Below are positions 1 through 7,618 of a DNA stretch of 9,659 nt, piece by piece; the first letter of the stretch is position 1, and every line of letters starts with the position of its first letter. Location of the stretch: the NCBI GenBank assembly GCA_023230175.1, contig JALNXV010000108.1, positions 1-9,659 of the forward strand, in the 5' to 3' direction. Under the pieces are notes generated by a model. The model had not been told where the DNA came from, searched no databases, and worked only from the letters and a program-made list of their open reading frames with translations. The position numbers and the translations under genes were made by a program. The DNA comes from Candidatus Cloacimonadota bacterium (GTDB taxonomy: Bacteria; Cloacimonadota; Cloacimonadia; Cloacimonadales; WRIO01).

Positions 1-689
1 TTAGAACTATCCTTAACACCGATATCTCTTTTAATAATACTCTCGAATAAATCACCAAACTGCCCAAAGAAACCAACTGAAACAGCAAGATAAGCAATCA
101 TTTTATATGAACTGATATCATCAAAAATAACATAAGCTACTATACTTCCAATTAATGCAGTAATAATACCGGCAACAAAACCTTCAATAGATTTTTTAGG
201 ACTACACTTAAAAAAGCCTCTATGTTTACCAAGAGTCATTCCGATAAAATATGCAAAAGAATCAGTAAGCCATATTAGTACAGCAATAACAGGTAATAAA
301 ACAACACTTATCTCAGAAATTTTGTATAAATATCCAAAGCCAATAGCAGGATATATTATCAACAACAAAGAATATGCTAACCTTGATGAAGCACATTCCA
401 TCTTACTTAAAAACACATCATTAAGCCCATTAAACAATAAAGACAAAAACAATATAAGGACAAGATATGGTTTATCATATATAATAGTATAAAATAAGGC
501 TAAAGATAAGATTACATTAAAACTTAAAAGCTTAATATCTTTTTTTCCAAAGAGTTTAAGTAGTTCATAAGCACTTACAACACATAAGATTCCGAGAAGA
601 GAGCTTAAAATAACTCCCCCATTATAATAAACCCATAATAATAAAGGAATAAAAATGATTGCAATAATACATCTTTTTAATAACTCCAT
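1..689 (-). CDS. cdsA: Phosphatidate cytidylyltransferase (CDP-diglyceride synthase), partial at left edge
   Basis: The first 229 codons are visible; the reading frame is open to the edge, so the C-terminus is missing. CdsA is an inner-membrane enzyme that makes CDP-diacylglycerol from phosphatidic acid and CTP, the branch point for phospholipids. The protein is very hydrophobic, with membrane segments at about residues 7-22, 25-42, 58-71, 74-88, 106-122, 127-141, 170-188 and 197-210. Family landmarks are the polar TDSFAYFIG stretch (142-150), SPKKSIEG (163-170), and the CdsA signature beginning FGDLFESIIKRD (211-222) and KDSS (226-229), where the window stops. The remaining signature residues (normally a PGHGG-type motif) lie outside. 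The ATG shares its A with the TGA of uppS (TGATG), and a GGAGG six bases upstream sits inside the last uppS codons, so the two are translationally coupled. Placement after uppS is a widespread order. Confidence 0.93.
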   Translation of the reverse strand, partial: MELLKRCIIAIIFIPLLLWVYYNGGVILSSLLGILCVVSAYELLKLFGKKDIKLLSFNVILSLALFYTIIYDKPYLVLILFLSLLFNGLNDVFLSKMECASSRLAYSLLLIIYPAIGFGYLYKISEISVVLLPVIAVLIWLTDSFAYFIGMTLGKHRGFFKCSPKKSIEGFVAGIITALIGSIVAYVIFDDISSYKMIAYLAVSVGFFGQFGDLFESIIKRDIGVKDSS

Positions 690-1444
690 CAGATACCTCC
701 GAATCTTCTATTTCTCTTTTGAAAGTCAACAATAGCTTTTAAAAATGCTTCTTTTTTAAAATCAGGCCAGAGTATATTTGTAAAATAAAGCTCTGTATAG
801 GCTGATTGCCAGATTAGATAATTTGAAAGCCTCATTTCTCCACTTGTCCTTATCATTAAATCAGGATCGGGCATACCTGCTGTATAGAGATACTGTTCTA
901 TATCTTTTTCACAAATATTTTCTTCATTTATCTCACCGGATTTTATCAAAGGCATAATCTTTTTTACTGCTTCCAGTATCTCTAATCTGCCACCATAATT
1001 CATAGCAATATTAAAATTAAGTCCGGTATTATTCCAAGATTTTTCACATTCGCGATGAATTTTTTCTTGATATTCCGGAGAAAGATTTTTGTTCGTACCA
1101 ATGAATCTAACAACGATATTATTTTTTGACATTTGATCAATTTCATTTACAAGAGAGTCAAGTATTAGCTTTAACAGACCTTTAACTTCATCTTCCGGTC
1201 GTGACCAATTTTCAGTAGAAAAGGCATATATGGTAAGATATTTAAGTCCGATTTCGACAGAAGCCTCAACTATTGCCCTAACCGATTCAACTCCATTTCT
1301 ATGGCCATATAATCTGCCTGCACCTTGTTTCTTTGCCCATCTTCCATTACCATCCATAATTACAGCTATATGATTAGGGAGTTTTTTAGAATTGATTAAT
1401 TTTTTATATTTTTCTATCTCGCTTTTTTTTCTAAAAAAAAACAT
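689..1444 (-). CDS. uppS: Isoprenyl transferase (undecaprenyl diphosphate synthase)
   Basis: This cis-prenyltransferase condenses isopentenyl diphosphate onto farnesyl diphosphate to give the C55 lipid carrier for peptidoglycan and other envelope polymers; it is cytosolic or peripheral to the membrane. At 251 aa it is the usual length. Conserved blocks in order are HIAVIMDGNGRWA (25-37, with the catalytic Asp31), GHRNG (47-51), FSTENW (75-80), AMNYGGR (147-153) and PDLMIRTSGEMRLSN (194-208), followed by WQ and TELYF. The last block carries the Arg/Ser residues that hold the incoming diphosphate. The start ATG lies 6 nt after the prfB stop, and an AAGGGA within the final prfB codons is the likely ribosome binding site. 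The 5' end is odd: nine T, AG, then eight A immediately after the ATG encode FFFRKK. Clear family member. Confidence 0.97.
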   Translation of the reverse strand: MFFFRKKSEIEKYKKLINSKKLPNHIAVIMDGNGRWAKKQGAGRLYGHRNGVESVRAIVEASVEIGLKYLTIYAFSTENWSRPEDEVKGLLKLILDSLVNEIDQMSKNNIVVRFIGTNKNLSPEYQEKIHRECEKSWNNTGLNFNIAMNYGGRLEILEAVKKIMPLIKSGEINEENICEKDIEQYLYTAGMPDPDLMIRTSGEMRLSNYLIWQSAYTELYFTNILWPDFKKEAFLKAIVDFQKRNRRFGGI

Positions 1445-1450
1445 CTTAAT

Positions 1451-2561
1451 TTATATCCCTTCGTTAGTGGAATATTTTAAATATGCATTAATAAATCCTG
1501 TAATTTCACCATTCATAACATTTGATATTTGACCAACTTCAAAATTAGTTCTATGATCTTTAACCATTTGATAAGGATGAAACACATAGGAGCGTATTTG
1601 ATTTCCCCAGCCGATTTCGGTTTTAGTAGATTCATGTTTCATTCTTTCCTTTTCACGTTGTTGTTCATAATATTGATATAATTTTGCACGTAGCATAGTC
1701 ATTGCTTTTTCACGATTTTGTATTTGGGATCTTTCATTTTGGCATTGAGCTACGATATTAGTAGGTAAATGCGTAATACGAACGGCAGAATCTGTAGTAT
1801 TGACATGTTGTCCACCGGCACCACTTGCCCTATAAGTATCAATTTTTAAATCTGTTGGATTGATTTCAAATTCTATATCATCATCAAGCATCGGATATAC
1901 AAAGATTGAAACAAATGAAGTTTGTCTTTTACCTTGAGCATTAAAAGGTGAAATACGAACAAGGCGATGAATACCTGCCTCGCCCTTTAAATATCCATAA
2001 GCAAAATCTCCACAGATTTCGATAGTAGCGGATTTTAAACCGGCTTCATCACCGGACAAATAATCTACTATTTTAAAAGTAAACTTTGATTTCTCTGCCC
2101 AATATCTATACATTCGTAAAAGCATATCTCCCCAATCTTGCGATTCTGTTCCACCTGCTCCGGGATGAATAGTAAGTAAGGCATTATTAAAATCATATTT
2201 CCCATTTAATAAAATTTGAACTTCTGTCTGTTCAATAAATTCTTTATATTCAGTGAATTTATTTATAGCTTCATCAAATAAAGAAGTGTTATATTCTTCT
2301 TCTAATAATAAAATATAGGTTTCTAAATCTTCTTTTATTGTCTTGAGTTTATTTTCTTTATCAATTTCTAATTTAATTAAACTTAATTCTTTTGTTATTT
2401 TTTTTGCATTTTGTTGGTCGTTCCAAAAATCAGGATTATGCATTTGTTCTTCAAGCTCTTTATGTTTTACAGTCAAACTTGAAAGGTCAAAGAAACCTCC
2501 GTAATTCGTCAATTTTTGTAATTATAGTTTCAATTTCTTTTTGAAATTCTTGTAACTCCAT
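1451..2561 (-). CDS. prfB: Peptide chain release factor 2 (RF2), expressed by programmed +1 frameshift
   Basis: RF2 releases finished proteins at UGA and UAA codons. The gene starts at the ATG at 2561, preceded by AAGGAA, and encodes 24 residues (MELQEFQKEIE...ELRRFL) up to an in-frame TGA at 2489-2487. Skipping one T then continues in the frame 2488-1451 with DLSSLTVKHK, giving 369 aa, close to the 365 of E. coli RF2. SPF, the RF2-specific stop-codon tripeptide, is at 204-206, and the catalytic GGQ is at 249-251 within ASGAGGQHVN. The residue matching E. coli position 246 is Ala, the commoner form, not the K-12 Thr. The N-terminal coiled-coil region and HPGAGGTESQDW (about 132-143) are also typical. 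A TTG at 2512 opens the downstream frame without a stop but yields the non-family sequence MTNYGGFF, so it is a false start. It lies 12 nt after dgt. Confidence 0.96.
2486..2501 (-). promoter_or_regulatory. prfB programmed +1 frameshift site
   Basis: The minus strand reads CGGAGG-TTT-CTT-TGA-C. This is an internal Shine-Dalgarno-like GGAGG, a three-base spacer, the slippery CTT codon, and the TGA stop followed by C, which makes termination weak. It has the same architecture as E. coli prfB (AGGGGG-TAT-CTT-TGA-C). By established knowledge of that system, low RF2 lets the ribosome pause at TGA and slip forward one base, so RF2 controls its own synthesis. The protein homology runs smoothly from ELRRFL into DLSSL across the site, which supports real recoding rather than a sequencing error. 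Confidence 0.95.
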
Positions 2562-2573
2562 TAGTGTTCCTTT

Positions 2574-3770
2574 CTATTTCCATGGTAAAAGAAAATCTTT
2601 TACTTCTTCATTAAAATATCTATCAGTCATAGTTGCAATGAAATCTCTTACCTTCTCAGCATCTTTAAACGTTTGTAAATATTTATCCGTTTTATGCGAT
2701 AAAAAATGCTTGAATATTTTTGAATTTATATTATTGTGTTTGATGTCATTTATATATTTTTCAAAAAGAATTTCCATACATTTTTCAACCTTAGGATTGG
2801 TTTTTTTTACATCTTTATCTGTATAGATCCTTTCATAATTAAAATCTTTAAGCTTCTTAAGATAAAAAGAGGTCTCTTCATCAAAACAAACGTAATTTTT
2901 ATCATAACTATTTATTACGACAGATTTTACTAAACTATCTATAATTTTACTATTTGTGTCACCAAGGTGTTCTACACAATCTACAGGCAACTCACTACGT
3001 TTCAACAGATTAAACCTAATAGCATCTTCGATATCTTGTCCAATGTAAGCGATAGTATCTGTTATCCTTACAACACATCCCTCTAAAGTAGCCGGCATCA
3101 TATTTGAGATAATATTTTTTTCTTCATCAGAGATTTTTTTGTCATTATAAAATCCCTTTTTTATCATAATATATCTATCAATTTCCTTGTTTGTTTTATC
3201 TTTATCAGGGATAATCTGTGTGTTATGTACTTCTCCATCATGAGATATGATACCATCTCTAACTTGAAAAGTAAGGTTTAAGCCTTCTCCTTTTCTTGAG
3301 ATATTATCAACAATATGTAAGCTTTCAATATTATGATGAAATTCTCCTATTTTATACTTAATACATTGTTTAGAAAGTGCTCTTTCACCATCATGACCAA
3401 ATGGTGTATGCCCTAAATCATGCCCCAAGGCAATAGCCTCAACCAGCTCAAGATTTAAACCAAGCATTTTACTGATAGTACGTGAGATTTGAGAAACATA
3501 AGTAGTATGTAAACTGCGATTTGTCATTTCTTCATCTATCAGATTACTGAATGAAAAGACTTGCGTCTTACCTTGATAACGTCTGTACGCACCACTATAT
3601 AAAATACGATCCCTATCAATTGCAAAAGGAGTTCTAAAATGAGCTTTATCATCAGGAATGATTCTAAAGGCATCTGTATCCTTACAAGCATAAGGACTAA
3701 GTTTATATACATCTTTATTAGAAAGTGCAAAGATTTCATTAATCTTTTTGGTGTTTGTGATATTTCTCAT
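2574..3770 (-). CDS. dgt: dGTPase-like HD-domain deoxynucleoside triphosphate triphosphohydrolase
   Basis: This family hydrolyses dGTP, or dNTPs more broadly, to the deoxynucleoside and triphosphate, trimming the dNTP pool. The protein is 398 aa from the ATG at 3770. Visible landmarks are DRDRILYSGAYRRYQGKTQV (52-71), the first metal His in RSLHTTYVSQISRTI (85-99), the HD pair H117-D118 in GHDLGHTPFGHDGER (116-130), FHHNIESL (144-151) and the later metal Asp in RITDTIAYIGQDIEDAI (235-251, D238). The C-terminal third, about 300-398, is Lys-rich and less conserved. An in-frame TTG at 3776 would add two residues and overlap trmB; I prefer the ATG two bases after the trmB stop. It sits second in the operon, 12 nt before prfB. 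Whether it prefers dGTP or is a broad, allosterically controlled dNTPase cannot be read from the sequence. Some relatives also limit phage growth. Confidence 0.92.
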   Translation of the reverse strand: MRNITNTKKINEIFALSNKDVYKLSPYACKDTDAFRIIPDDKAHFRTPFAIDRDRILYSGAYRRYQGKTQVFSFSNLIDEEMTNRSLHTTYVSQISRTISKMLGLNLELVEAIALGHDLGHTPFGHDGERALSKQCIKYKIGEFHHNIESLHIVDNISRKGEGLNLTFQVRDGIISHDGEVHNTQIIPDKDKTNKEIDRYIMIKKGFYNDKKISDEEKNIISNMMPATLEGCVVRITDTIAYIGQDIEDAIRFNLLKRSELPVDCVEHLGDTNSKIIDSLVKSVVINSYDKNYVCFDEETSFYLKKLKDFNYERIYTDKDVKKTNPKVEKCMEILFEKYINDIKHNNINSKIFKHFLSHKTDKYLQTFKDAEKVRDFIATMTDRYFNEEVKDFLLPWK

Positions 3771-3772
3771 AA

Positions 3773-4414
3773 TCAATTCTTTTCTGCTATTTTTTTATAT
3801 AGCATAAACCATGTTTCAAAGCCCTCTTGAGCTTGTAATTCATCAAAATATGTAGTAAAATGGTCTTCAGGGTTTATCATTGTGAAGTCTTCAGGATAGA
3901 TAGATTTAAAGTCTTTACGTTCTTTGAATATATCTATTATCCATTGTGCATATTCCGCATCATCTGTCGAAATTTTTATATATCCGTTAATTTTAATAAT
4001 CGGATTAATAGCATCAAGAAACTTATGCTGTATTAATCTTCGCTTATGATGTTTCTTTTTTGGCCAAGGATCAGGATGATAAATAATTACCGTATCTAAT
4101 GAATTTGGCTTGATAAAATCTGTAACATTTTCATCAATAAATAGATTCATTAATCTAACATTTGAGTTTTTTTCAATATCTAACTTTTTTAAGGTTGTAA
4201 TAATTCGTTTGCCCTTGAGTTCAACTCCAATAAAATTTGTTTCAGGGTGAAACCTTGATTGAACTGCAATAAATTCTCCCTTACCGGAACCTATTTCCAA
4301 ACATAAAGGATAGTTATTTCCAAAAATATCTTCAAAGTCAAGATATTTCCCTTCTTCAAGATTAATTTTAAAAAATTCTTCTTTTGTTTTTATATCCATA
4401 ATTTTTTCTACCAT
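3773..4414 (-). CDS. trmB: tRNA (guanine-N7-)-methyltransferase
   Basis: TrmB methylates G46 in the variable loop of many tRNAs, using S-adenosylmethionine. The 213-aa protein has the Rossmann SAM loop LEIGSGKGEF (39-48), the acidic second strand FIGVELKGKR (61-70), the family signature HPDPWPKKKHHKRR (113-126), TDDAEYAQW (150-158) and TTYFDELQAQEG (187-198), which corresponds to the conserved T-x-(Y/F)-E-x6-G type motif. Length is normal. Two ATGs compete: 4414 and, five codons later, 4399. Neither has a convincing Shine-Dalgarno sequence, so the first is given by convention. It is the promoter-proximal gene of the five-gene minus-strand operon, and its stop is two bases before the dgt ATG. 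I could not identify a convincing promoter upstream. Confidence 0.95.
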   Translation of the reverse strand: MVEKIMDIKTKEEFFKINLEEGKYLDFEDIFGNNYPLCLEIGSGKGEFIAVQSRFHPETNFIGVELKGKRIITTLKKLDIEKNSNVRLMNLFIDENVTDFIKPNSLDTVIIYHPDPWPKKKHHKRRLIQHKFLDAINPIIKINGYIKISTDDAEYAQWIIDIFKERKDFKSIYPEDFTMINPEDHFTTYFDELQAQEGFETWFMLYKKIAEKN

Positions 4415-4846
4415 ATATTTTTGACAACTTTTTCAGAAATTGCATATATGTCAATAAAGAAATTACAATGTATTACTATTTTACGATTAGAACTACTTCA
4501 AAATTACTAAAAATATAAAACTGAAATACTCACACAAAAATAATTATCACAACAAAAATTTATTAACATCTTCCTCCAATCATCTTGAAATCTATCAAAT
4601 ATCCATCTGTATTTCATACTAAATATAATTTTTCTCATCTTTTTTTATCTTATGTCCCGAATTTTCAAATATGTCCAACTATATACATTAGATATTAACT
4701 TGATGCTCTATTCAAAAATCCACTTATAAATATTTTTTTATCATATCTCATAACATTAAAACACCTTCATATTTTTCAACAAAGCAAAAACAAGTAACTT
4801 AATCATTAATATTACCAGATAATTATATGATAATTTGTTATTTCAT

Positions 4847-4874
4847 TTGACAAAATAATGCAAATAATTACAAT
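4847..4874 (+). promoter_or_regulatory. Sigma-70-type promoter for kat
   Basis: A perfect -35 hexamer TTGACA (4847-4852) is followed after 16 bases by TACAAT (4869-4874), one mismatch from the TATAAT consensus. A start point near 4881 would leave a leader of roughly 34 nt before the ATG at 4915, too short for a metabolite riboswitch. The position, strand and fit make this the most likely promoter for the kat-kce genes. An 11-bp-spaced repeat GATAATT just upstream (4818-4835) could be a regulator site, but that is a guess. Confidence 0.72.
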
Positions 4875-4900
4875 GTGACTATGGGGAAAATTAATATAAG

Positions 4901-4906
4901 AGAGGA
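4901..4906 (+). promoter_or_regulatory. Ribosome binding site of kat
   Basis: AGAGGA lies eight bases before the ATG at 4915, in a purine-rich AAGAGAGGAA context. It is one of the strongest Shine-Dalgarno sequences in the window and fixes the start of the aminotransferase. Confidence 0.8.
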
Positions 4907-4914
4907 ATTTTAAA

Positions 4915-6162
4915 ATGGCTGACAAATTAAAACTAGACAAATCAGAACAACTTTATCAAGAAGCATTAACACAAATTCCGGGAGCTGTGTTAGGTATAAG
5001 AAGACCTTATAACTTCGTACCCGGAGAATATCCAATATTTTTTGATTCTGCTAAAGGCGGAAGAGTAATCGATGTTGACGGTAATGAATATATCGATTAT
5101 CTTTGTGCTTACGGACCGATAATCTTAGGGCATCGCGAAGATGAGGTAGATGACGCTGTAGTTAACCAAATCAAAAATAAAGGTTTTTGTTTTTCATTAA
5201 CACAACCTGTACAAAATTTACTTACTGCTAAACTTCAAGAACTCATCCCTTCTTGCGAAATGGCTGTCTTTGTAAAAACCGGCTCTGACGCAACAACTAC
5301 TGCAATCAGAATTTCAAGAGGATATACAGGCAAGAAAAAAGTATTACGTTGTGGTTATCACGGTTGGCACGATTGGTGTGTCGAAGTTAAAGGCGGAGTA
5401 CCGGAAAAACTTTACGAAGACGTTTACGAATTCGAATACAACGATTTAGACCAAGTTAGAGATTTAATGAAGAAACACGGTAGTGATGTTGCAAGCATCA
5501 TAGTAACACCGGTTGGTCATCCACTTGCTAAACCTGTTGAAATGCCAAAACCCGGCTTCCTTGAAGGATTAAAAGAAATAGCCGAGGAATATGAATCAGT
5601 GCTTGTCTTTGATGAAATCAGAAGCGGTTTCAGATGTGACTTAGGCGGTGCTCAAAAATATTTTGGAGTAACCCCTCACTTGTCAGTATTTGGCAAAGCA
5701 ATGGCTAACGGTTGGCCCATTGGTGCAGTTGTTGGTAAAAAAGATATTATGATGAAACTTGCCGATGATGTATTTTTAAGTTCAACTTTCTTTCCAAATA
5801 GTGATTCTCAAGTAGCAGCTTTAAAAACAATCGAAGTTTTACAAAGAGATAAAGTATTAGATGTAATTAAGGAAAAAGGTGCTTTCTTCGCCAAAGGGCT
5901 AAAAGAAGTTATTGAAAAAAGCAATATGCCTGTAGAATTTTCCGGTGAACCTTGGATGCCTTACATCACATTTACCGCTGATGAAGATAAACTCTATAAA
6001 AAACTAAGAAATGAATTCTACACTCAATTGATTCGTAGAAAAGTCTTCTTGCAACCTTATCATCACGGCTATGTCTGTTATCGTCATACTACTGAAGATT
6101 TACAATACACAATCAATATGGTAGCCGAATCATTACAAGATGCAAAAAAGAAATTCTTATAA
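4915..6162 (+). CDS. kat: Class III PLP aminotransferase, probable 3-aminobutyryl-CoA transaminase
   Basis: The 415-aa protein has the fold-type I, class III layout. DGNEYIDYLCAYGPIILGHR (55-74) binds near the substrate entrance, GSDATTTAIRISR (123-135) supplies the cofactor phosphate contacts, and YHGWHDW (148-154) stacks on the ring. VFDEIRSGFR (231-240) holds the ring-nitrogen Asp233, and FGKAMANGWPIGA (259-271) holds the Schiff-base Lys261. It looks like glutamate-1-semialdehyde aminomutase (HemL), but no haem gene is nearby and kce follows directly. In lysine-fermenting Cloacimonas a class III acyl-CoA beta-transaminase (Kat) replaces the ammonia-lyase Kal, turning 3-aminobutyryl-CoA plus 2-oxoglutarate into acetoacetyl-CoA and glutamate. 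The substrate assignment here is inference from context and family resemblance. The gene uses noticeably more C-ending codons (TAC, AAC, TTC, GAC) than the kinase downstream, suggesting high expression. It has its own promoter, and a terminator hairpin follows. Confidence 0.72.
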   Translation: MADKLKLDKSEQLYQEALTQIPGAVLGIRRPYNFVPGEYPIFFDSAKGGRVIDVDGNEYIDYLCAYGPIILGHREDEVDDAVVNQIKNKGFCFSLTQPVQNLLTAKLQELIPSCEMAVFVKTGSDATTTAIRISRGYTGKKKVLRCGYHGWHDWCVEVKGGVPEKLYEDVYEFEYNDLDQVRDLMKKHGSDVASIIVTPVGHPLAKPVEMPKPGFLEGLKEIAEEYESVLVFDEIRSGFRCDLGGAQKYFGVTPHLSVFGKAMANGWPIGAVVGKKDIMMKLADDVFLSSTFFPNSDSQVAALKTIEVLQRDKVLDVIKEKGAFFAKGLKEVIEKSNMPVEFSGEPWMPYITFTADEDKLYKKLRNEFYTQLIRRKVFLQPYHHGYVCYRHTTEDLQYTINMVAESLQDAKKKFL

Positions 6163-6175
6163 ATAAAATCTATTA

Positions 6176-7069
<894 letters not shown>

Positions 7070-7081
7070 AAAATATTATAT

Positions 7082-7110
7082 ACAGGGGATTTAATAACCC
7101 CTGTTTTTTT
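7082..7110 (+). terminator. Rho-independent terminator after kce
   Basis: ACAGGGG (7082-7088) and CCCCTGT (7098-7104) form a perfect 7-bp stem around a nine-base A/T loop, and a run of seven T ends at 7110. The gene after it starts only 23 bases later with no visible promoter in between, so either read-through or a promoter upstream of or inside the hairpin must supply the next gene. Confidence 0.9.
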
Positions 7111-7133
7111 AACCTATTAACAGAGAGGAAAAA

Positions 7134-7607
7134 ATGAAAAGACCTTCATGGCATGAATATTTTATGAGTATGGCAATCCTTGTCTCAAAAAGAGCTACCT
7201 GCCTCAGAAGAAAAGTCGGGGCTGTTTTAGTAAAAAATAATCAGATTATCGCTTCAGGATATAATGGAGCTCCTAAACACGTCGCTCATTGTTCTCAAAC
7301 AGGTTGTATGCGCGAAATGCTTAATGTCCCTTCAGGTGAAAAACATGAACTTTGTAGAGGAGTCCATGCAGAACAAAATACTATTATTCAAGCAGCCCTA
7401 AATGGCACTTCAATTAAAGATTCTGTTTTATATTGTACAAATTTCCCTTGTAGTATTTGTGCTAAAATGATTATTAATGCAGAGATTGCTTACGTATATG
7501 TTTTAGAAGACTATCCTGATAAACTCGCTAAAGAAATGTTTTCTGAGGCAGGTACAGAAGTCATTTTAATTGATATGGACAAAAATCTACTTACTAAATT
7601 AATCTAA
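7134..7607 (+). CDS. Deoxycytidylate (dCMP) deaminase family protein
   Basis: The family deaminates dCMP to dUMP, feeding thymidylate synthesis; Gram-positive ComEB proteins belong here too. The 157-aa sequence has the zinc-dependent cytidine deaminase fold. [18 protein letters not shown] is at 28-45, the HAE catalytic motif is in GVHAEQNTI (76-84; His78 zinc ligand, Glu80 proton shuttle), and PCSIC (105-109) supplies the two cysteine ligands. The insert [20 protein letters not shown] (52-71) is typical of dCMP deaminases and separates them from TadA and CDA. GAGAGGA just upstream gives a strong ribosome binding site for the ATG at 7134. It lies after the kce terminator and 11 nt before the histidine kinase, so it is likely co-transcribed with the kinase. 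No obvious functional link to lysine degradation exists; the same window holds dgt, another dNTP-pool enzyme, but on the other strand. Confidence 0.9.
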   Translation: MKRPSWHEYFMSMAILVSKRATCLRRKVGAVLVKNNQIIASGYNGAPKHVAHCSQTGCMREMLNVPSGEKHELCRGVHAEQNTIIQAALNGTSIKDSVLYCTNFPCSICAKMIINAEIAYVYVLEDYPDKLAKEMFSEAGTEVILIDMDKNLLTKLI

Positions 7608-7618
7608 ATAAAGGAAAT

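Larger units (their letters stand above)
4415..4914. other. AT-rich divergent intergenic region
   Basis: These 500 bases separate the minus-strand trmB operon from the plus-strand kat gene. I find no open frame with a plausible start and protein character, no tRNA-like cloverleaf, and no long inverted repeat. The content I can support is the kat promoter and ribosome binding site at the right end. Near trmB there is a pair of inverted 6-mers, TTGACA at 4421-4426 and TGTCAA at 4449-4454. AATTACAATGT occurs exactly at both 4461-4471 and 4866-4876. GATAATT is repeated at 4818-4824 and 4829-4835, 11 bases apart. The stretch from about 4500 to 4800 shows nothing I can interpret. Confidence 0.7.

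Noticed and set aside
2489..2512. TTG at 2512 as the start of RF2
   Set aside because: It gives MTNYGGFF, unrelated to RF2 N-termini. The upstream ATG plus the canonical frameshift motif gives a proper N-terminus and length.
2638..2933. Plus-strand open frames of about 62-65 codons inside dgt
   Set aside because: They are antisense to a clear family member, lack ribosome binding sites, and have Phe/Ile-rich composition typical of reversed AT-rich coding DNA.
3539..3830. Short open frames on both strands overlapping dgt and trmB
   Set aside because: They are alternative-frame shadows of the two recognised genes, with no start signal.
4415..4914. Sigma-54 (-24/-12) promoter in the spacer
   Set aside because: Because a sigma-54 activator is nearby I looked for GG and GC ten bases apart on both strands and found no acceptable match.
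4875..4914. Lysine riboswitch upstream of kat
   Set aside because: The predicted leader is only about 34 nt, far too short, and contains no hairpin.
4915..6162. Glutamate-1-semialdehyde 2,1-aminomutase (hemL)
   Set aside because: The fold resemblance is real, but the next gene is kce, no haem gene is present, and a class III aminotransferase is a known partner of Kce. Kept as an alternative only.
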